From: Flavobacteriaceae bacterium
GTDB taxonomy: Bacteria; Bacteroidota; Bacteroidia; Flavobacteriales; Flavobacteriaceae
Assembly (NCBI GenBank): GCA_016744415.1
Contig: JADGEL010000001.1
Location: forward strand, 558,001-622,000
Direction: 5' to 3'
DNA length: 64,000 nt
This document shows, one piece after another, positions 25,121 through 34,415 of the stretch. Positions within the stretch are counted from its first letter, which is position 1. Every line of letters begins with the position of its first letter. The position numbers were made by a program, and so were the translations under genes. The notes beneath the pieces were generated by a model, which worked only from the letters and a program-made list of their open reading frames with translations, made no database searches and was not told where the DNA came from.

Positions 25121-25939
25121 TTAGTATTGTTCATCATCATTTGGGAAATCGACTGATTTTACATCAGTAATATAATTTTCAAAAGCTTTCGTCATGTCAT
25201 CATATAAATTTAAATAACGACGTAAAAATCGCGGGTTGAATTCATGGGTCATTCCTAACATATCATGGGTTACTAAAACTTGTCCGTCAACACCAGAACC
25301 AGCACCAATTCCTATTACTGGTATTGTTAAGCTCTCTGCAACTTCTTGTGCTAATTTGGCAGGAACCTTCTCTAATACAATTGCAAAACAACCTAATTTT
25401 TCTAATAGTTTAGCATCCTTTTTTAGTTTTTCTGCTTCCTCATCTTCTTTGGCTCTTACAGTATATGTTCCAAATTTATAAATGGATTGAGGAGTTAACC
25501 CAAGATGTCCCATTACCGGAATACCTGCATTTAAAATTCGTTTAATAGAATCCTTTATCTCTTTGCCTCCTTCTAATTTTACAGAGTGTGCTCCGCTTTC
25601 TTTTAAAATTCTAATAGCAGATCTCAAGGCTTCTTTTGGATCTGACTGGTAGCTCCCAAAAGGTAAATCTACTACTACTAAACAACGCTGTATTGCACGC
25701 ACCACTGAACCTGCATGATAAATCATTTCGTTTAACGTAATAGGCACTGTCGTTTCATGACCTGCCATAACGTTAGAGGCAGAATCGCCCACCAAGAGTA
25801 CATCTATATTGGCATTGTCTAATATTTTTGCCATGGTATAATCATAGGCAGTTAACATCGAAATTTTTTCTCCGTTACGTTTCATCTCTACCAAAGATTT
25901 TACCGTGACTCTTTTATATTCCTTTTTTGCTACTGACAT
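25121..25939 (-). CDS. panB: 3-methyl-2-oxobutanoate hydroxymethyltransferase
   Basis: A 272-residue PanB. Motifs include [37 protein letters not shown] (metal and ketoacid site) and [17 protein letters not shown]. It transfers a hydroxymethyl group from methylene-tetrahydrofolate to 2-oxoisovalerate to make ketopantoate, the first committed step of pantothenate and CoA synthesis. It heads the leftward run panB, cupin, dehydrogenase, VOC. A link between the dehydrogenase and ketopantoate chemistry is tempting but unproven. Confidence 0.97.
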   Translation of the reverse strand: MSVAKKEYKRVTVKSLVEMKRNGEKISMLTAYDYTMAKILDNANIDVLLVGDSASNVMAGHETTVPITLNEMIYHAGSVVRAIQRCLVVVDLPFGSYQSDPKEALRSAIRILKESGAHSVKLEGGKEIKDSIKRILNAGIPVMGHLGLTPQSIYKFGTYTVRAKEDEEAEKLKKDAKLLEKLGCFAIVLEKVPAKLAQEVAESLTIPVIGIGAGSGVDGQVLVTHDMLGMTHEFNPRFLRRYLNLYDDMTKAFENYITDVKSVDFPNDDEQY

Positions 25940-26052
25940 TTTTAATCAATTTTAGAATGTAAAAATAGTGAAATTTTGATTGTTAAACTTGTCATAATTA
26001 ATTTTCAGAACGAAGTTTTTGGATTAGATTTATGGCAACTAAACCTATTACT

Positions 26053-26883
26053 ATGAAAAAATTACTTTACTTATTTATCTTCATTTCAACGATTTCTTTT
26101 GCTCAAACTAAAAATCAAGTAAACATTTTTTTGCCAGAATTATTCAGTCAATTTCCTCATGTTAGGGATTTGGCAACAACCTACAGTTGCTACATTTTCG
26201 GGAATGGATAAAGATTTAGAGCCTTTTTTATCTCCAAATAATTTGAAATTGTTTTTTGCGTCTAATCGAAAAATAATAGAGGGTCAAGAAAAAAAGATAT
26301 GGACATTTGGTTTGTTGAGCGTTCAACAATTAATAGTAACTGGTCTAAGCCAAAAAATATTGGCGCGCCAATAAATACTGAAAAAGATGAGTTCTATCCA
26401 TCGGTTGCAACAAATGTAAATTTATATTTTACGACAACTATTAATAATGATACCAAAGGAAAAGAAGATATTTATATAAGTTCATTTGTTAATGGCACTT
26501 ATCAAAACCCAGTATCATTGTCAAATAATATCAATTCTGAAACCTACGAATTTAACGCCTATATTTCTCCTGATGAGCACACTATTATTTTTTCTTCTTA
26601 TCGAAGAAATGATAGTTTTGGAGGTACAGATTTGTATATATCATCAAAAGATGAAAATGGAAATTGGCAACCAGGAGAAAATATAAATTCTGACAAAATT
26701 GATTATTGTCCTTTTGTTGATTTTAAAACAAGCACATTTTATTTTACAAGCGAAAATAGTCAGCAAAATAAATCCTACTCCAAACAAATGAGCTTAAAAG
26801 AAATTTTATTCGAAATGAAAGAAAGCCCAAATGGACAAAGTAGAATCTACACAACAAAATTAGATCTGTCAATATTCAAATAA
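26053..26883 (+). pseudogene. broken PD40/TolB-like beta-propeller secreted protein gene
   Basis: The reading frame begins at ATG 26053 with a clean signal peptide (MKKLLYLFIFISTISFAQ) but stops at 26209-26211. The homologous coding continues in frame 2 (GIWQQPTVATFSGMDKD, DLEPFLSPNNLKLFFASNR) and then returns to frame 1 just after a run of seven A near 26289-26295 (DIWFVERSTINSNWSKP). The rest is intact PD40-like repeats (YISPDEHTIIFSSYRR, SFGGTDLYIS). The first frame change also appears to have lost about 20-25 residues of a propeller blade. At least two lesions make this a likely pseudogene; the A-run could be a sequencing slip, the first lesion less easily. Confidence 0.75.
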
Positions 26884-26935
26884 TTAACGACAAATTGTAT
26901 ATCTTCGTCAATCTAAAAACCTGTTGTTTTAATAC

Positions 26936-27505
26936 ATGTCAACAAACACTAAGCATACTTTAGAGCCCAATAAATGGGTGCAATTATATTCTGACTATCT
27001 TTTTAATTACACGATAACCCGTGTGAGCGGAAGTGAAATTGCAAAAGATTTAGTTCAGGAAACTTTTTTTTCTGGATTAAAATCAATGAAGAATTTTAAA
27101 GGGTTGGCAAGCGAGCGCACTTGGTTAGTATCTATTCTTAAGAGAAAAATAATTGATCATTATCGAAAAATAAATTCTAAAAAAGGAAAAGCCGAAGTTA
27201 GAATGAATTTTTATAAAGATGGTGAAAATGAAGGAGAGTGGATTGAAGAGCGCGCACCAAATACTTGGGCTGAAGATACCGATAAGGGAGTTGAAAACGA
27301 AGAATTAAAAGCAGCGCTAGAATATTGTATTGACAAATTGCCTGAAAAATATGGAATGGTTTTTAATATGAAAACAATTCAAGGTTTTGAAACAGAAGAG
27401 ATTTGTAAGGAGTTAGACATCACATCGTCAAATTTATGGGTAATAATTCATAGGGCGCGAACTCAATTAAGAAGATGTATGGAAGATAATTGGTTTAATA
27501 ATTAG
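26936..27505 (+). CDS. ECF-type RNA polymerase sigma factor
   Basis: A 189-residue sigma-70 ECF factor. Region 2 is visible as DYLFNYTITRVSGSEIAKDL, then LVQETFFSGLKSMKNFKG and ERTWLVSILKRKIIDHYR (2.3-2.4). Region 4 is LPEKYGMVFNMKTIQGFETE with the HTH (EEICKELDITSSNLWVIIHR). Five bases downstream starts a small Cys/His protein with a ZAS-type motif, its likely anti-sigma. Target genes are unknown. The pair is followed by an O-methyltransferase in the same direction. Confidence 0.94.
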   Translation: MSTNTKHTLEPNKWVQLYSDYLFNYTITRVSGSEIAKDLVQETFFSGLKSMKNFKGLASERTWLVSILKRKIIDHYRKINSKKGKAEVRMNFYKDGENEGEWIEERAPNTWAEDTDKGVENEELKAALEYCIDKLPEKYGMVFNMKTIQGFETEEICKELDITSSNLWVIIHRARTQLRRCMEDNWFNN

Positions 27506-27510
27506 GTTGG

Positions 27511-27771
27511 ATGGGAAAGTTTAAAATTACTTGTGATGAGGCAACTGCTATTTGTGATAAAAACCAATATGGTGAAGCTAGTTTTGGTGAGAAAATAAAA
27601 TTAACAATCCACTTTTATAAGTGTAAAATTTGCAAATGTTATAGTGACCAAAACGTTACAATGACTAAAATTTACAATAATTATTCTAAAGACAAATGCA
27701 ATAAAAATACCTGCTTAACATCAAAGGATAAAGAAAAAATAGAAGAAGCAGTAAAAGAAAAAATGGAATAA
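27511..27771 (+). CDS. small ZAS-type Cys/His protein, likely soluble anti-sigma factor
   Basis: An 86-residue protein directly after the ECF sigma gene. It carries HFYKCKIC, which fits the HxxxCxxC zinc anti-sigma (zf-HC2/ZAS) motif, with an upstream Cys in CDEATAICDKN that could complete the site. There is no membrane segment, unlike most anti-sigma factors, so it would be cytoplasmic. The C-terminal half has two more cysteines (KCNKNTC) and ends in a Lys/Glu-rich helix. Many zinc anti-sigmas respond to oxidants, so redox sensing is possible. Function inferred from motif and position. Confidence 0.7.
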   Translation: MGKFKITCDEATAICDKNQYGEASFGEKIKLTIHFYKCKICKCYSDQNVTMTKIYNNYSKDKCNKNTCLTSKDKEKIEEAVKEKME

Positions 27772-27793
27772 ATAAAAAAGTGAAATTGCCTAA

Positions 27794-28435
27794 ATGGATT
27801 TTCTCTCAAATAAAATAGACACCTACATTACCAACCACTCTGAAGATGAACCAAAAATCTTGCAAGAACTTTCTAAAGAGACTTGGCAAAAAGTGTTGGT
27901 TCCTCGAATGTTAAGTGGGCATTTTCAAGGACGTGTTTTATCAATGATTTCTAAACTTGTAAACCCAAAAAATATTTTGGAGATTGGTACATATACCGGT
28001 TATTCAGCTTTGTGTTTGGCTGAAGGAATACAGGCTGAAGGCGCTCTACACACAATTGACAAAAATGAAGAGTTAGTAGGTTTCCAAAAAAAATATTTTG
28101 ACAAATCAGACTACAAGAATCAAATACATCAACATTTAGGAAATGCTTTAGATATCATTAAAATCTTAGATTTAAAATTTGATTTGATTTTTATTGATGC
28201 TGATAAAAGCAACTACTCAAATTATTTTCATGCTATTATTGACAAGATGAATGAAGGCGGGGTTATCATTTCAGACAATGTTTTATGGAGTGGTAAGGTG
28301 GTGGATCCGATTCAACCAAAAGATCAAGATACTCCTGCTCTGATTGAATATAATAAACTACTTAAAAATGACCCAAGGATAGAAACGGTATTATTGCCAA
28401 TAAGAGACGGGTTAACAATTAGTAGAATCGTATAA
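27794..28435 (+). CDS. class I SAM-dependent O-methyltransferase (Methyltransf_3)
   Basis: A 213-residue methyltransferase of the caffeoyl-CoA/catechol O-methyltransferase type. SAM motif I is ILEIGTYTGYSALCLAEG; the metal-binding region appears as FIDADKSNYSNYF and ISDNVLWSGKV. Members methylate catechol-like hydroxyls using a divalent metal; the bacterial substrate is unknown. It is 22 bases after the ZAS protein and may belong to the sigma operon. Confidence 0.92.
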   Translation: MDFLSNKIDTYITNHSEDEPKILQELSKETWQKVLVPRMLSGHFQGRVLSMISKLVNPKNILEIGTYTGYSALCLAEGIQAEGALHTIDKNEELVGFQKKYFDKSDYKNQIHQHLGNALDIIKILDLKFDLIFIDADKSNYSNYFHAIIDKMNEGGVIISDNVLWSGKVVDPIQPKDQDTPALIEYNKLLKNDPRIETVLLPIRDGLTISRIV

Positions 28436-28442
28436 TTTTCTG

Positions 28443-28462
28443 TTTGTACGTTACAAATTTTA
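28443..28462 (+). terminator. weak hairpin at the O-methyltransferase/tatA convergent junction
   Basis: TTTGTA pairs with TACAAA around CGT and is followed by TTTTAATT. Confidence 0.35.
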
Positions 28463-28476
28463 ATTACTCAAAAAAA

Positions 28477-28761
28477 TTAATGTCCTCGTTTTATTGGACC
28501 CGTAATGTCGTCAATATTATCTTGAACCGTATTCTTAACTTTTTTAATTCCATCTTTAAGCTCTCTCGTAAACTCAGTATCAATACCTTGTTTTTCAGCA
28601 CTATCTTTAATTTCTTTCTTAATATCATTGGTTGCATCCTTTACTTGACGCATTGTTTTACCTAAGCTACGAGCAATCTCTGGAATTTTATCTGCACCAA
28701 AAAGCATTACTACTATAAGTAGAATTACAAAAATTTCTGGACCACTAATAAATAAAAGCAT
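28477..28761 (-). CDS. tatA: Sec-independent protein translocase TatA/E, first of two
   Basis: A 94-residue TatA/B-type subunit: a short N-terminal membrane helix (LLFISGPEIFVILLIVVMLF), the FGADKIPEIARSLGK hinge, then a long charged amphipathic helix. TatA oligomers form the translocation element for folded twin-arginine proteins. Its 50-residue charged tail is longer than in the second copy at 39990, so it could serve a TatB-like role. A short leader is predicted from the promoter box 18 bases upstream. No tatC in the window. Confidence 0.9.
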   Translation of the reverse strand: MLLFISGPEIFVILLIVVMLFGADKIPEIARSLGKTMRQVKDATNDIKKEIKDSAEKQGIDTEFTRELKDGIKKVKNTVQDNIDDITGPIKRGH

Positions 28762-28778
28762 AGAAGTAATTTATGTGA

Positions 28779-28786
28779 CAAAGATA
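28779..28786 (-). promoter_or_regulatory. -7 promoter box (TATCTTTG) for tatA
   Basis: The minus strand reads TATCTTTG, 17 bases before the ATG, implying a leader of about 14 bases. No -33 TTG seen. Confidence 0.45.
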
Positions 28787-28888
28787 AAACATTTCTAAGA
28801 AATTCTAATCTTTTTTAGTTTTGATAAAATTATATCCCTTTAATTTTGATATTGATTAAACTTCTGCATAAAACAAAATTATTCAACG

Positions 28889-28896
28889 TATTTTTG
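28889..28896 (+). promoter_or_regulatory. -7 promoter box (TATTTTTG) for the flippase/dut unit
   Basis: TATTTTTG matches TAnnTTTG, 30 bases before the flippase ATG. The -33 region is not convincing. Confidence 0.45.
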
Positions 28897-28926
28897 TTTC
28901 GATTAAATATGGATTTTCAAAAATAA

Positions 28927-30381
28927 ATGGCCTCATTAAAACGATTTTTTAAAGACACTTTTATCTACGGATTAGCAACCGTATTACCGCGTGTTATCAA
29001 TTTTTTATTAGTGAGAATTCATACAGATGCTTTACCTACAAATGATTATGCACAAAACACTGACTTTTATATTTGGGCTGGATTAACAGCTGTACTTTTA
29101 ACCTTTGGGCTAGAAACTGCTTTCTTTAGATTCTATGCCAAAGTTGATAAAAAAGATGCGTTGGTATCTACATCTTTTATAAGTATGCTAATGATTGTCG
29201 TTGTTTTCATAATGATGATGTTCTTCTTTTTTGATTCTTTTCTAAATTTCTTTGATTTTAAAAACAGCCCTCTTAGATTAAAATTATTTATCGGAATTAT
29301 GGTATTGGACGCAATAGCTATGGTTCCTTTCGCTTATTTACGTGCATCTAATAGACCTATGAAATATGCCATCATTAAATTGGTAAATGTTGGGGTAATT
29401 GTAATTATAAATTTAGTGTTCTTAAAATTTGTTCCGGAGTTTATTGCTGATGGAAAATCATTACCAAAAATTATTACAGCTAATTATAATTCCATTCCAA
29501 TAGTAGAATATATTTTTGTGGCAAATATTTTTGGAGCTGCAATTTCATTTCTTTTGTTACTCCCTTATTTATTGCGATTCAAATTTCAATTTGATATTGA
29601 TTTACTTAAAAAAATGTTAGCATATAGTTGGCCAATTGCAGTTGCAGGAATTGCATATATCATCAATGAAAATCTTGATAAATATTTAATAAAACGAATG
29701 ATTGGCGATACAGAAATGGGTATTTATGCCGCCTGCTATAAGTTGGCAATTTTTATGAATTTATATGTCATGGCGTTTCGTTTAGGAGCAGAGCCTTTCT
29801 TTTTTAATCATGCTGATAAAAAAGATGCTAAAGAAACCTATGCTAGAATTATGAATTATTTTGTGATTATTGGCGCATTGGTTTTTGTTGTAATCGTTGT
29901 TTATATTGATTTTTTAAAAGGCCTTTTTATCAATCAAGAATATTGGTCGGCAATACAAATTGTTCCTGTAGTGCTCCTTGCCTATTTGTTTTTAGGTATT
30001 TATCATAACTTATCTATTTGGTATAAGTTAACAGACAAAACCAGATATGGCATGTATTTATCAATCATTGGTGCGATTGTAACAATCGTTCTAAATCTTT
30101 GGTTGATTCCTGAAATCGGAATTATGGCAGCCGCTTGGGCAACTTTAATAGCTTATGGAACAATGACAGTCATTTCATTTTTTATTGGAAAAAAACACTA
30201 CCCTATAAATTATCCTCTTAAAAAAATGGGAGGATATTTAATGGTTTCTATTGTGATTTCTTCGATTTCATTTTTGATATTTAGAGAAAATTTTTGGGCC
30301 TCAACCTCTTTAGTTATCATTTTTGGAGGCATTATATTTTTAAATGAACGGAAGGAAATAAAATTATTATTAAGTAAATAA
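28927..30381 (+). CDS. polysaccharide biosynthesis / oligosaccharide flippase (Wzx-like, MOP superfamily)
   Basis: A 484-residue membrane protein with about 12-14 hydrophobic segments. It has the MOP/Wzx pattern: N-terminal [20 protein letters not shown], and a mid-protein repeat [20 protein letters not shown], the usual restart of the second bundle. It would flip a lipid-linked glycan across the inner membrane. No glycosyltransferases are nearby; instead dut follows after 16 bases, so the glycan is unknown. Confidence 0.88.
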   Translation: MASLKRFFKDTFIYGLATVLPRVINFLLVRIHTDALPTNDYAQNTDFYIWAGLTAVLLTFGLETAFFRFYAKVDKKDALVSTSFISMLMIVVVFIMMMFFFFDSFLNFFDFKNSPLRLKLFIGIMVLDAIAMVPFAYLRASNRPMKYAIIKLVNVGVIVIINLVFLKFVPEFIADGKSLPKIITANYNSIPIVEYIFVANIFGAAISFLLLLPYLLRFKFQFDIDLLKKMLAYSWPIAVAGIAYIINENLDKYLIKRMIGDTEMGIYAACYKLAIFMNLYVMAFRLGAEPFFFNHADKKDAKETYARIMNYFVIIGALVFVVIVVYIDFLKGLFINQEYWSAIQIVPVVLLAYLFLGIYHNLSIWYKLTDKTRYGMYLSIIGAIVTIVLNLWLIPEIGIMAAAWATLIAYGTMTVISFFIGKKHYPINYPLKKMGGYLMVSIVISSISFLIFRENFWASTSLVIIFGGIIFLNERKEIKLLLSK

Positions 30382-30397
30382 AAAATTATATATAAAA

Positions 30398-30829
30398 ATG
30401 CAAATACAAATTATCAACAAGTCAAAACACGAATTGCCAAGTTATGAAACCATTGCTTCTGCTGGAATGGATTTACGCGCAAACATAGAAGAAGCTATCA
30501 CATTAAAACCTTCAGAAAGAACCATTGTAAAAACAGGATTATTCATTGCATTGCCAATTGGGACAGAAGCTCAAGTGAGACCAAGAAGTGGGTTGGCGGC
30601 TAAAAAAGGTATTACGGTTTTAAATGCTCCTGGCACTGTAGATGCAGATTATCGTGGAGAAATTGGTGTAATATTAGTCAACTTATCTAATGATGATTTT
30701 GAAATTAATGATGGTGAGCGTATCGCTCAATTGGTAATTGCAAAACACGAGCGTGTCAATTGGATTGAAGTTGTAGAACTTGACAAAACTAAGCGTGGTA
30801 CCGGTGGTTTTGGGAGTACAGGAGTTTAA
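30398..30829 (+). CDS. dut: dUTP diphosphatase
   Basis: A 143-residue trimeric-type dUTPase with all five motifs: AGMDLRA (1), RSGLAAKKG (2), [13 protein letters not shown] (3, catalytic Asp), ERIAQLVI (4) and the C-terminal GTGGFGSTG (5, P-loop-like). It hydrolyses dUTP to dUMP and pyrophosphate, preventing uracil in DNA. It is probably co-transcribed with the upstream flippase gene (16 bases) and ends at a long hairpin shared with recA. Confidence 0.97.
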   Translation: MQIQIINKSKHELPSYETIASAGMDLRANIEEAITLKPSERTIVKTGLFIALPIGTEAQVRPRSGLAAKKGITVLNAPGTVDADYRGEIGVILVNLSNDDFEINDGERIAQLVIAKHERVNWIEVVELDKTKRGTGGFGSTGV

Positions 30830-30878
30830 TATAAATGTTTGATTTTAGACAAAAAAAGAAAGATTAAATTATAACAAA

Positions 30879-30913
30879 ACAAAGTCCTTCTAAATTTTTT
30901 AGAAGGACTTTGT
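30879..30913. terminator. long bidirectional hairpin between dut and recA
   Basis: A 16-bp perfect stem (left arm ACAAAGTCCTTCTAAA) with a 3-base loop lies between convergent genes. T-tracts outside the stem are short, but the stem is strong. Confidence 0.8.
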
Positions 30914-30939
30914 AATAAAATCAACTTAAGAATAAATTT

Positions 30940-31944
30940 TTATTTCTCAGCAATTGCTGCTTTAATTTTAACTTCTAATTCTTCAGCTAAATCTGGATTG
31001 TCTTTAATTAAACCTTTAACAGCATCACGCCCTTGACCTAATTTGGTTTCACCATAGCTAAACCATGAACCGCTTTTTTTAACGATTCCGTATTCAACTC
31101 CTAAATCTAGAATTTCCCCAACTTTTGAAATTCCCTCACCATACATAATATCAAATTCTGCTATTTGAAATGGTGGAGCAACTTTGTTTTTTACCACTTT
31201 TACTTTGGTGCTATTTCCAATTACTTGATCACCATCTTTAATTTGAGTTCTACGACGAATGTCTAAACGAACAGAGGCATAAAACTTTAAGGCGTTACCA
31301 CCAGTAGTTGTTTCAGGGTTACCAAACATCACCCCAATTTTTTCTCTTAATTGATTGATAAATATAACTGTACAATTTGTTTTGCTAATTGTACCTGTTA
31401 GTTTACGTAATGCTTGAGACATTAAACGTGCATGTAGCCCCATTTTAGAATCTCCCATTTCGCCTTCAATTTCACTTTTAGGTGTTAAAGCTGCAACGGA
31501 ATCAATCACAATAATATCTATAGCACCAGAACGAATTAAATTCTCTGTAATTTCTAATGCTTGCTCTCCGTAATCTGGTTGAGAAATAATTAAATTGTCA
31601 ATATCAATTCCTAAATTCTCGGCATAAAAACGATCAAAAGCGTGTTCTGCATCAACAAAAGCAGCAATACCTCCTGCTTTTTGAGCTTCGGCAATAGCAT
31701 GCAAAGTTAGTGTTGTTTTACCTGATGACTCTGGACCATAAATTTCTATAACTCTACCTCTAGGATATCCTCCCACGCCTAAGGCTAAATCTAACCCTAA
31801 TGAACCTGATGAAATGGCATCGATGTTTTCATAAGCCACGTCGCCCATTTTCATTACTGATCCTTTACCATAGGTTTTATCTAACTTATCTAATGTAAGT
31901 TGCAATGCCTTTAATTTTGCTGCTTTTTCTTTATCTTCTGCCAT
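30940..31944 (-). CDS. recA: recombinase RecA
   Basis: A 334-residue RecA. Walker A is GPESSGKTT at 70-78; other motifs are [19 protein letters not shown] and the L2 region [20 protein letters not shown]. It forms the filament for homologous recombination and triggers LexA/UmuD-type autocleavage. The C-terminal acidic tail is short, ending in KIKAAIAEK. No LexA-type operator was recognised upstream, and no TAnnTTTG box was found in the 208-base gap. Confidence 0.98.
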   Translation of the reverse strand: MAEDKEKAAKLKALQLTLDKLDKTYGKGSVMKMGDVAYENIDAISSGSLGLDLALGVGGYPRGRVIEIYGPESSGKTTLTLHAIAEAQKAGGIAAFVDAEHAFDRFYAENLGIDIDNLIISQPDYGEQALEITENLIRSGAIDIIVIDSVAALTPKSEIEGEMGDSKMGLHARLMSQALRKLTGTISKTNCTVIFINQLREKIGVMFGNPETTTGGNALKFYASVRLDIRRRTQIKDGDQVIGNSTKVKVVKNKVAPPFQIAEFDIMYGEGISKVGEILDLGVEYGIVKKSGSWFSYGETKLGQGRDAVKGLIKDNPDLAEELEVKIKAAIAEK

Positions 31945-32152
31945 ACTCTTTTGTGTTAGTTCTATTTGTTTTTTGAACGCATAAAATTACTAAAACAATT
32001 TTAAGAAAGTAGGTTATTTTACTTTAAAATAATTGTATTTACGCTACTTATTAATTCTAAATAACCAATTGCTTTATTATTTTATAAAATTAATGCACCA
32101 TCAAACGAAAATTATTTTGTAATATTGTTCTTCACAATTATAAATTAATGTT

Positions 32153-32803
32153 ATGCTTAGAAAATTACTTTTATTATTATTAATCGGTTTTGCGTTTACT
32201 GAAGTGAATGCGCAATCAAATATTATTATTAACACTAACAACTGTATAACTGGAAGTGATGTTGTTCTTAATGAATTTGATTATAATGGCGATGTTAATT
32301 CACGAGTTTCATATCAAAGGGTAACTGCGTTAACTCCGATGTGGTGGGCAGACTATTCTCCTAATTCAGTTGTTGGAGGTAGTGGTACTCATTTTATTGA
32401 GTGGGATGGTGTAAAATGGATTTATAGAGTTGGAGGTACTACAATATGGCAAAATTTAGCAACATCTACTTTACCTCCTGATTCTGGTTGGACATATGTT
32501 GGCGGTTGTCCTTCAGGTGATGGAACTCTAGCTTTACTTGAAAGTCAAGATGGATTAGCTTTACCTGTTAATAGAGAAGAATTTAGTAATATCAAAATAT
32601 ATCCAAATCCATCAAATGGGTTTATCAACATTAGCAATTTAAAAGAAAATAGTAGAGTTGTTATTAGCAACATTGCTGGACAAGTTGTAAAAGACGTTGT
32701 AGTTGGTATGAATGATAATAGAATTGATATTCAAGATCTATCGCAAGGTTTTTACTTTGTTGAGCTAGTGGGAAAGAAAACTATTAAACTTCTTAAGAGA
32801 TAA
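32153..32803 (+). CDS. secreted protein with type IX (Por) C-terminal sorting domain
   Basis: A 216-residue exported protein: signal peptide MLRKLLLLLLIGFAFTEVNA, a central region of about 110 residues rich in Trp and Gly (WWADYSPNSV, GWTYVGGCPSGDG), and a C-terminal Por_Secre_tail (IKIYPNPSNGFINISNL, DLSQGFYFVELVGKKTIKLL). Such tails direct cargo through the type IX system to the cell surface and are cleaved. The central part matches no family I know. It is a single-gene unit with two hairpins after the stop. Confidence 0.88.
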   Translation: MLRKLLLLLLIGFAFTEVNAQSNIIINTNNCITGSDVVLNEFDYNGDVNSRVSYQRVTALTPMWWADYSPNSVVGGSGTHFIEWDGVKWIYRVGGTTIWQNLATSTLPPDSGWTYVGGCPSGDGTLALLESQDGLALPVNREEFSNIKIYPNPSNGFINISNLKENSRVVISNIAGQVVKDVVVGMNDNRIDIQDLSQGFYFVELVGKKTIKLLKR

Positions 32804-32816
32804 AAGAATTAAAGGT

Positions 32817-32839
32817 GTACAACATAAAACTTGTTGTAC
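32817..32839 (+). terminator. first hairpin after the T9SS cargo gene
   Basis: GTACAACA pairs with TGTTGTAC around a 7-base loop, 14 bases after the stop, followed by TTTAATAATT. It may protect the mRNA end or act with the next hairpin. Confidence 0.4.
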
Positions 32840-32868
32840 TTTAATAATTCAACCAAACTTTTTATAAT

Positions 32869-32899
32869 AACCGTTGCATTTATTTGTAGCGGTTTTTTT
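32869..32899 (+). terminator. intrinsic terminator of the T9SS cargo gene
   Basis: AACCGTTGCA pairs with TGTAGCGGTT (two G-U pairs) around a 6-base loop, followed by seven T. Confidence 0.8.
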
Positions 32900-32955
32900 G
32901 TATTTACAAGTAACGTAGGAATGTGGTAATCTCTTTAAATATAGTAACAAACATT

Positions 32956-33000
32956 ATGAGGTTGCCACGTCGATCCGTTGTCTCTCCTTGCAAAGACGCT
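32956..33000 (-). repeat. dispersed CATTGCGA-type repeat, copy 2
   Basis: On the minus strand it starts AGCGTCTTTGCAAGGAGAGA and ends CGTGGCAACCTCAT, a longer form of the ATTGCGAGG...GCAATCTC repeat. It directly abuts the stop of the GNAT gene at 33000. Confidence 0.6.
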
Positions 33001-33446
33001 TAACCATTATAAACCATCTTAATATGCGGAATTCCATCTTCTAAGTATTCTAACCCTTCTTTAATAAATCCGTGAGATTCATAAAACTTCTTTAAATAGG
33101 TTTGAGCAGAAATGGTAATTATTGAAGTATTAAATTTTTGTTGAATTGCCTTTATGGATACATCGATTAATTGATGTCCTAAACCATCTTTTCTATAATC
33201 AGATGCCGAAACTACCCTACCAATACTAGCTGTATCAAAATAGAGTCCTGGAGCAAACAAACGTGTATAAGCAACTACTTTGTTATTGTTAGTAATAAAT
33301 AAATGAGTTGCTTGTTGGTCTTTATCATCAACATCTTGATATACACAATCTTGTTCTACTACAAAAACTTCGCTTCGTAATCTTAGGATTTGATATAATT
33401 CTGAAGTGGTTAATTCATTAAATGTTTTAATGGTTGATTTGTACAT
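33000..33446 (-). CDS. GNAT-family N-acetyltransferase (ElaA-like)
   Basis: A 148-residue protein with the ElaA-type start ELYQILRLRSEVFVVEQDC and the acetyl-CoA region SDYRKDGLGHQLIDVSIKAI, then SHGFIKEGLEYLEDGIPHIK near the end. Substrate unknown. It lies 42 bases after the cation exporter gene in the same direction and its stop is flanked by a dispersed repeat. Confidence 0.9.
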   Translation of the reverse strand: MYKSTIKTFNELTTSELYQILRLRSEVFVVEQDCVYQDVDDKDQQATHLFITNNNKVVAYTRLFAPGLYFDTASIGRVVSASDYRKDGLGHQLIDVSIKAIQQKFNTSIITISAQTYLKKFYESHGFIKEGLEYLEDGIPHIKMVYNG

Positions 33447-33488
33447 ATTATATTTTTTAGACTCACACTTTTACAAGAAAGACATTTG

Positions 33489-34415
33489 TCAATCTTGAAC
33501 AATCACATCTTTCTTATCACACTTTCTATATTCTGGTTGAATATTTACATGGTTAATTTGATAATTGTTAAATAAAAAGTCTTCAATGGTATCTAAAGTT
33601 TTATCAAATTCTGAAAGCTTAATATCATTTTCAAAATCTATATGAGCTTCGAGGTGCACTTCATCTTCATTTAATTGCCAAATATGAATGTGATGCATAT
33701 TCTCAACTCCTTCTAAACTATTTACTTTCAATACCATTTCATCTACCGGAAAATCAGTAGGTGTAAATAACATTAAAACTCTTAAAGACTCTCTTAATAA
33801 TTGGGCACCCACTACAATTAAATAAATTGCGATTGCAAAAGTTAAGACGCTATCTACCCAATAAATTTGATAAAATTTCATTAACAATCCTCCTATTAAC
33901 ACAGCAACACTTGCCAACATATCTGTCAATAAGTGTAAATAAGCAGATCGCATATTCATGTTTTTATCTGCATCCTTTTTTAGAAGTAATACACTAAATC
34001 CATTGGCTAAAATTCCTAATAAAGATAGCCATATCACTAAATCTGAATTTATTTCTGATACTATTTGAAAACGTTCTATAGCTTCAAAAATTAATAAAAT
34101 AGCAACAATGATAAGCGTAGCAGCATTTACAAAAGCAGCTAAAATTTCTGCGCGTTTATATCCAAAAGTTCGTCTGGTAGAAGCTTTCTTTTTCCCTAAT
34201 TTATTAGCAACATAACTAATAATTAAAGACAATACATCAGAAAAATTATGAAGTGCATCAGATAATAATGCCAAACTTCCTGATATCAATCCGCCAATTA
34301 CTTGGGCTAGGGTAATAAGAATATTTAAAAGAATAGAAATTAAAAGATTACGCCCTTTTAAGTCTCCGTGATGGTGATGAGAATGGTTGTGATTATGTGA
34401 ATGTAAACGTGCCAC
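33489..34415 (-). CDS. cation diffusion facilitator family transporter (Zn-type)
   Basis: A 308-residue CDF transporter. It has a His-rich N-terminus (HSHNHNHSHHHHGD), six membrane helices, and the two intramembrane metal motifs: SDALHNFSD on helix 2 and HLLTDMLAS on helix 5, both with His/Asp as in Zn exporters. A cytoplasmic C-terminal domain follows (MHHIHIWQLNEDEVHLEAHI). It exports Zn2+ (or Cd2+/Co2+) in exchange for protons. Its ATG overlaps the last base of rpiB, so the two are translationally linked. Confidence 0.94.
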   Translation of the reverse strand: MARLHSHNHNHSHHHHGDLKGRNLLISILLNILITLAQVIGGLISGSLALLSDALHNFSDVLSLIISYVANKLGKKKASTRRTFGYKRAEILAAFVNAATLIIVAILLIFEAIERFQIVSEINSDLVIWLSLLGILANGFSVLLLKKDADKNMNMRSAYLHLLTDMLASVAVLIGGLLMKFYQIYWVDSVLTFAIAIYLIVVGAQLLRESLRVLMLFTPTDFPVDEMVLKVNSLEGVENMHHIHIWQLNEDEVHLEAHIDFENDIKLSEFDKTLDTIEDFLFNNYQINHVNIQPEYRKCDKKDVIVQD

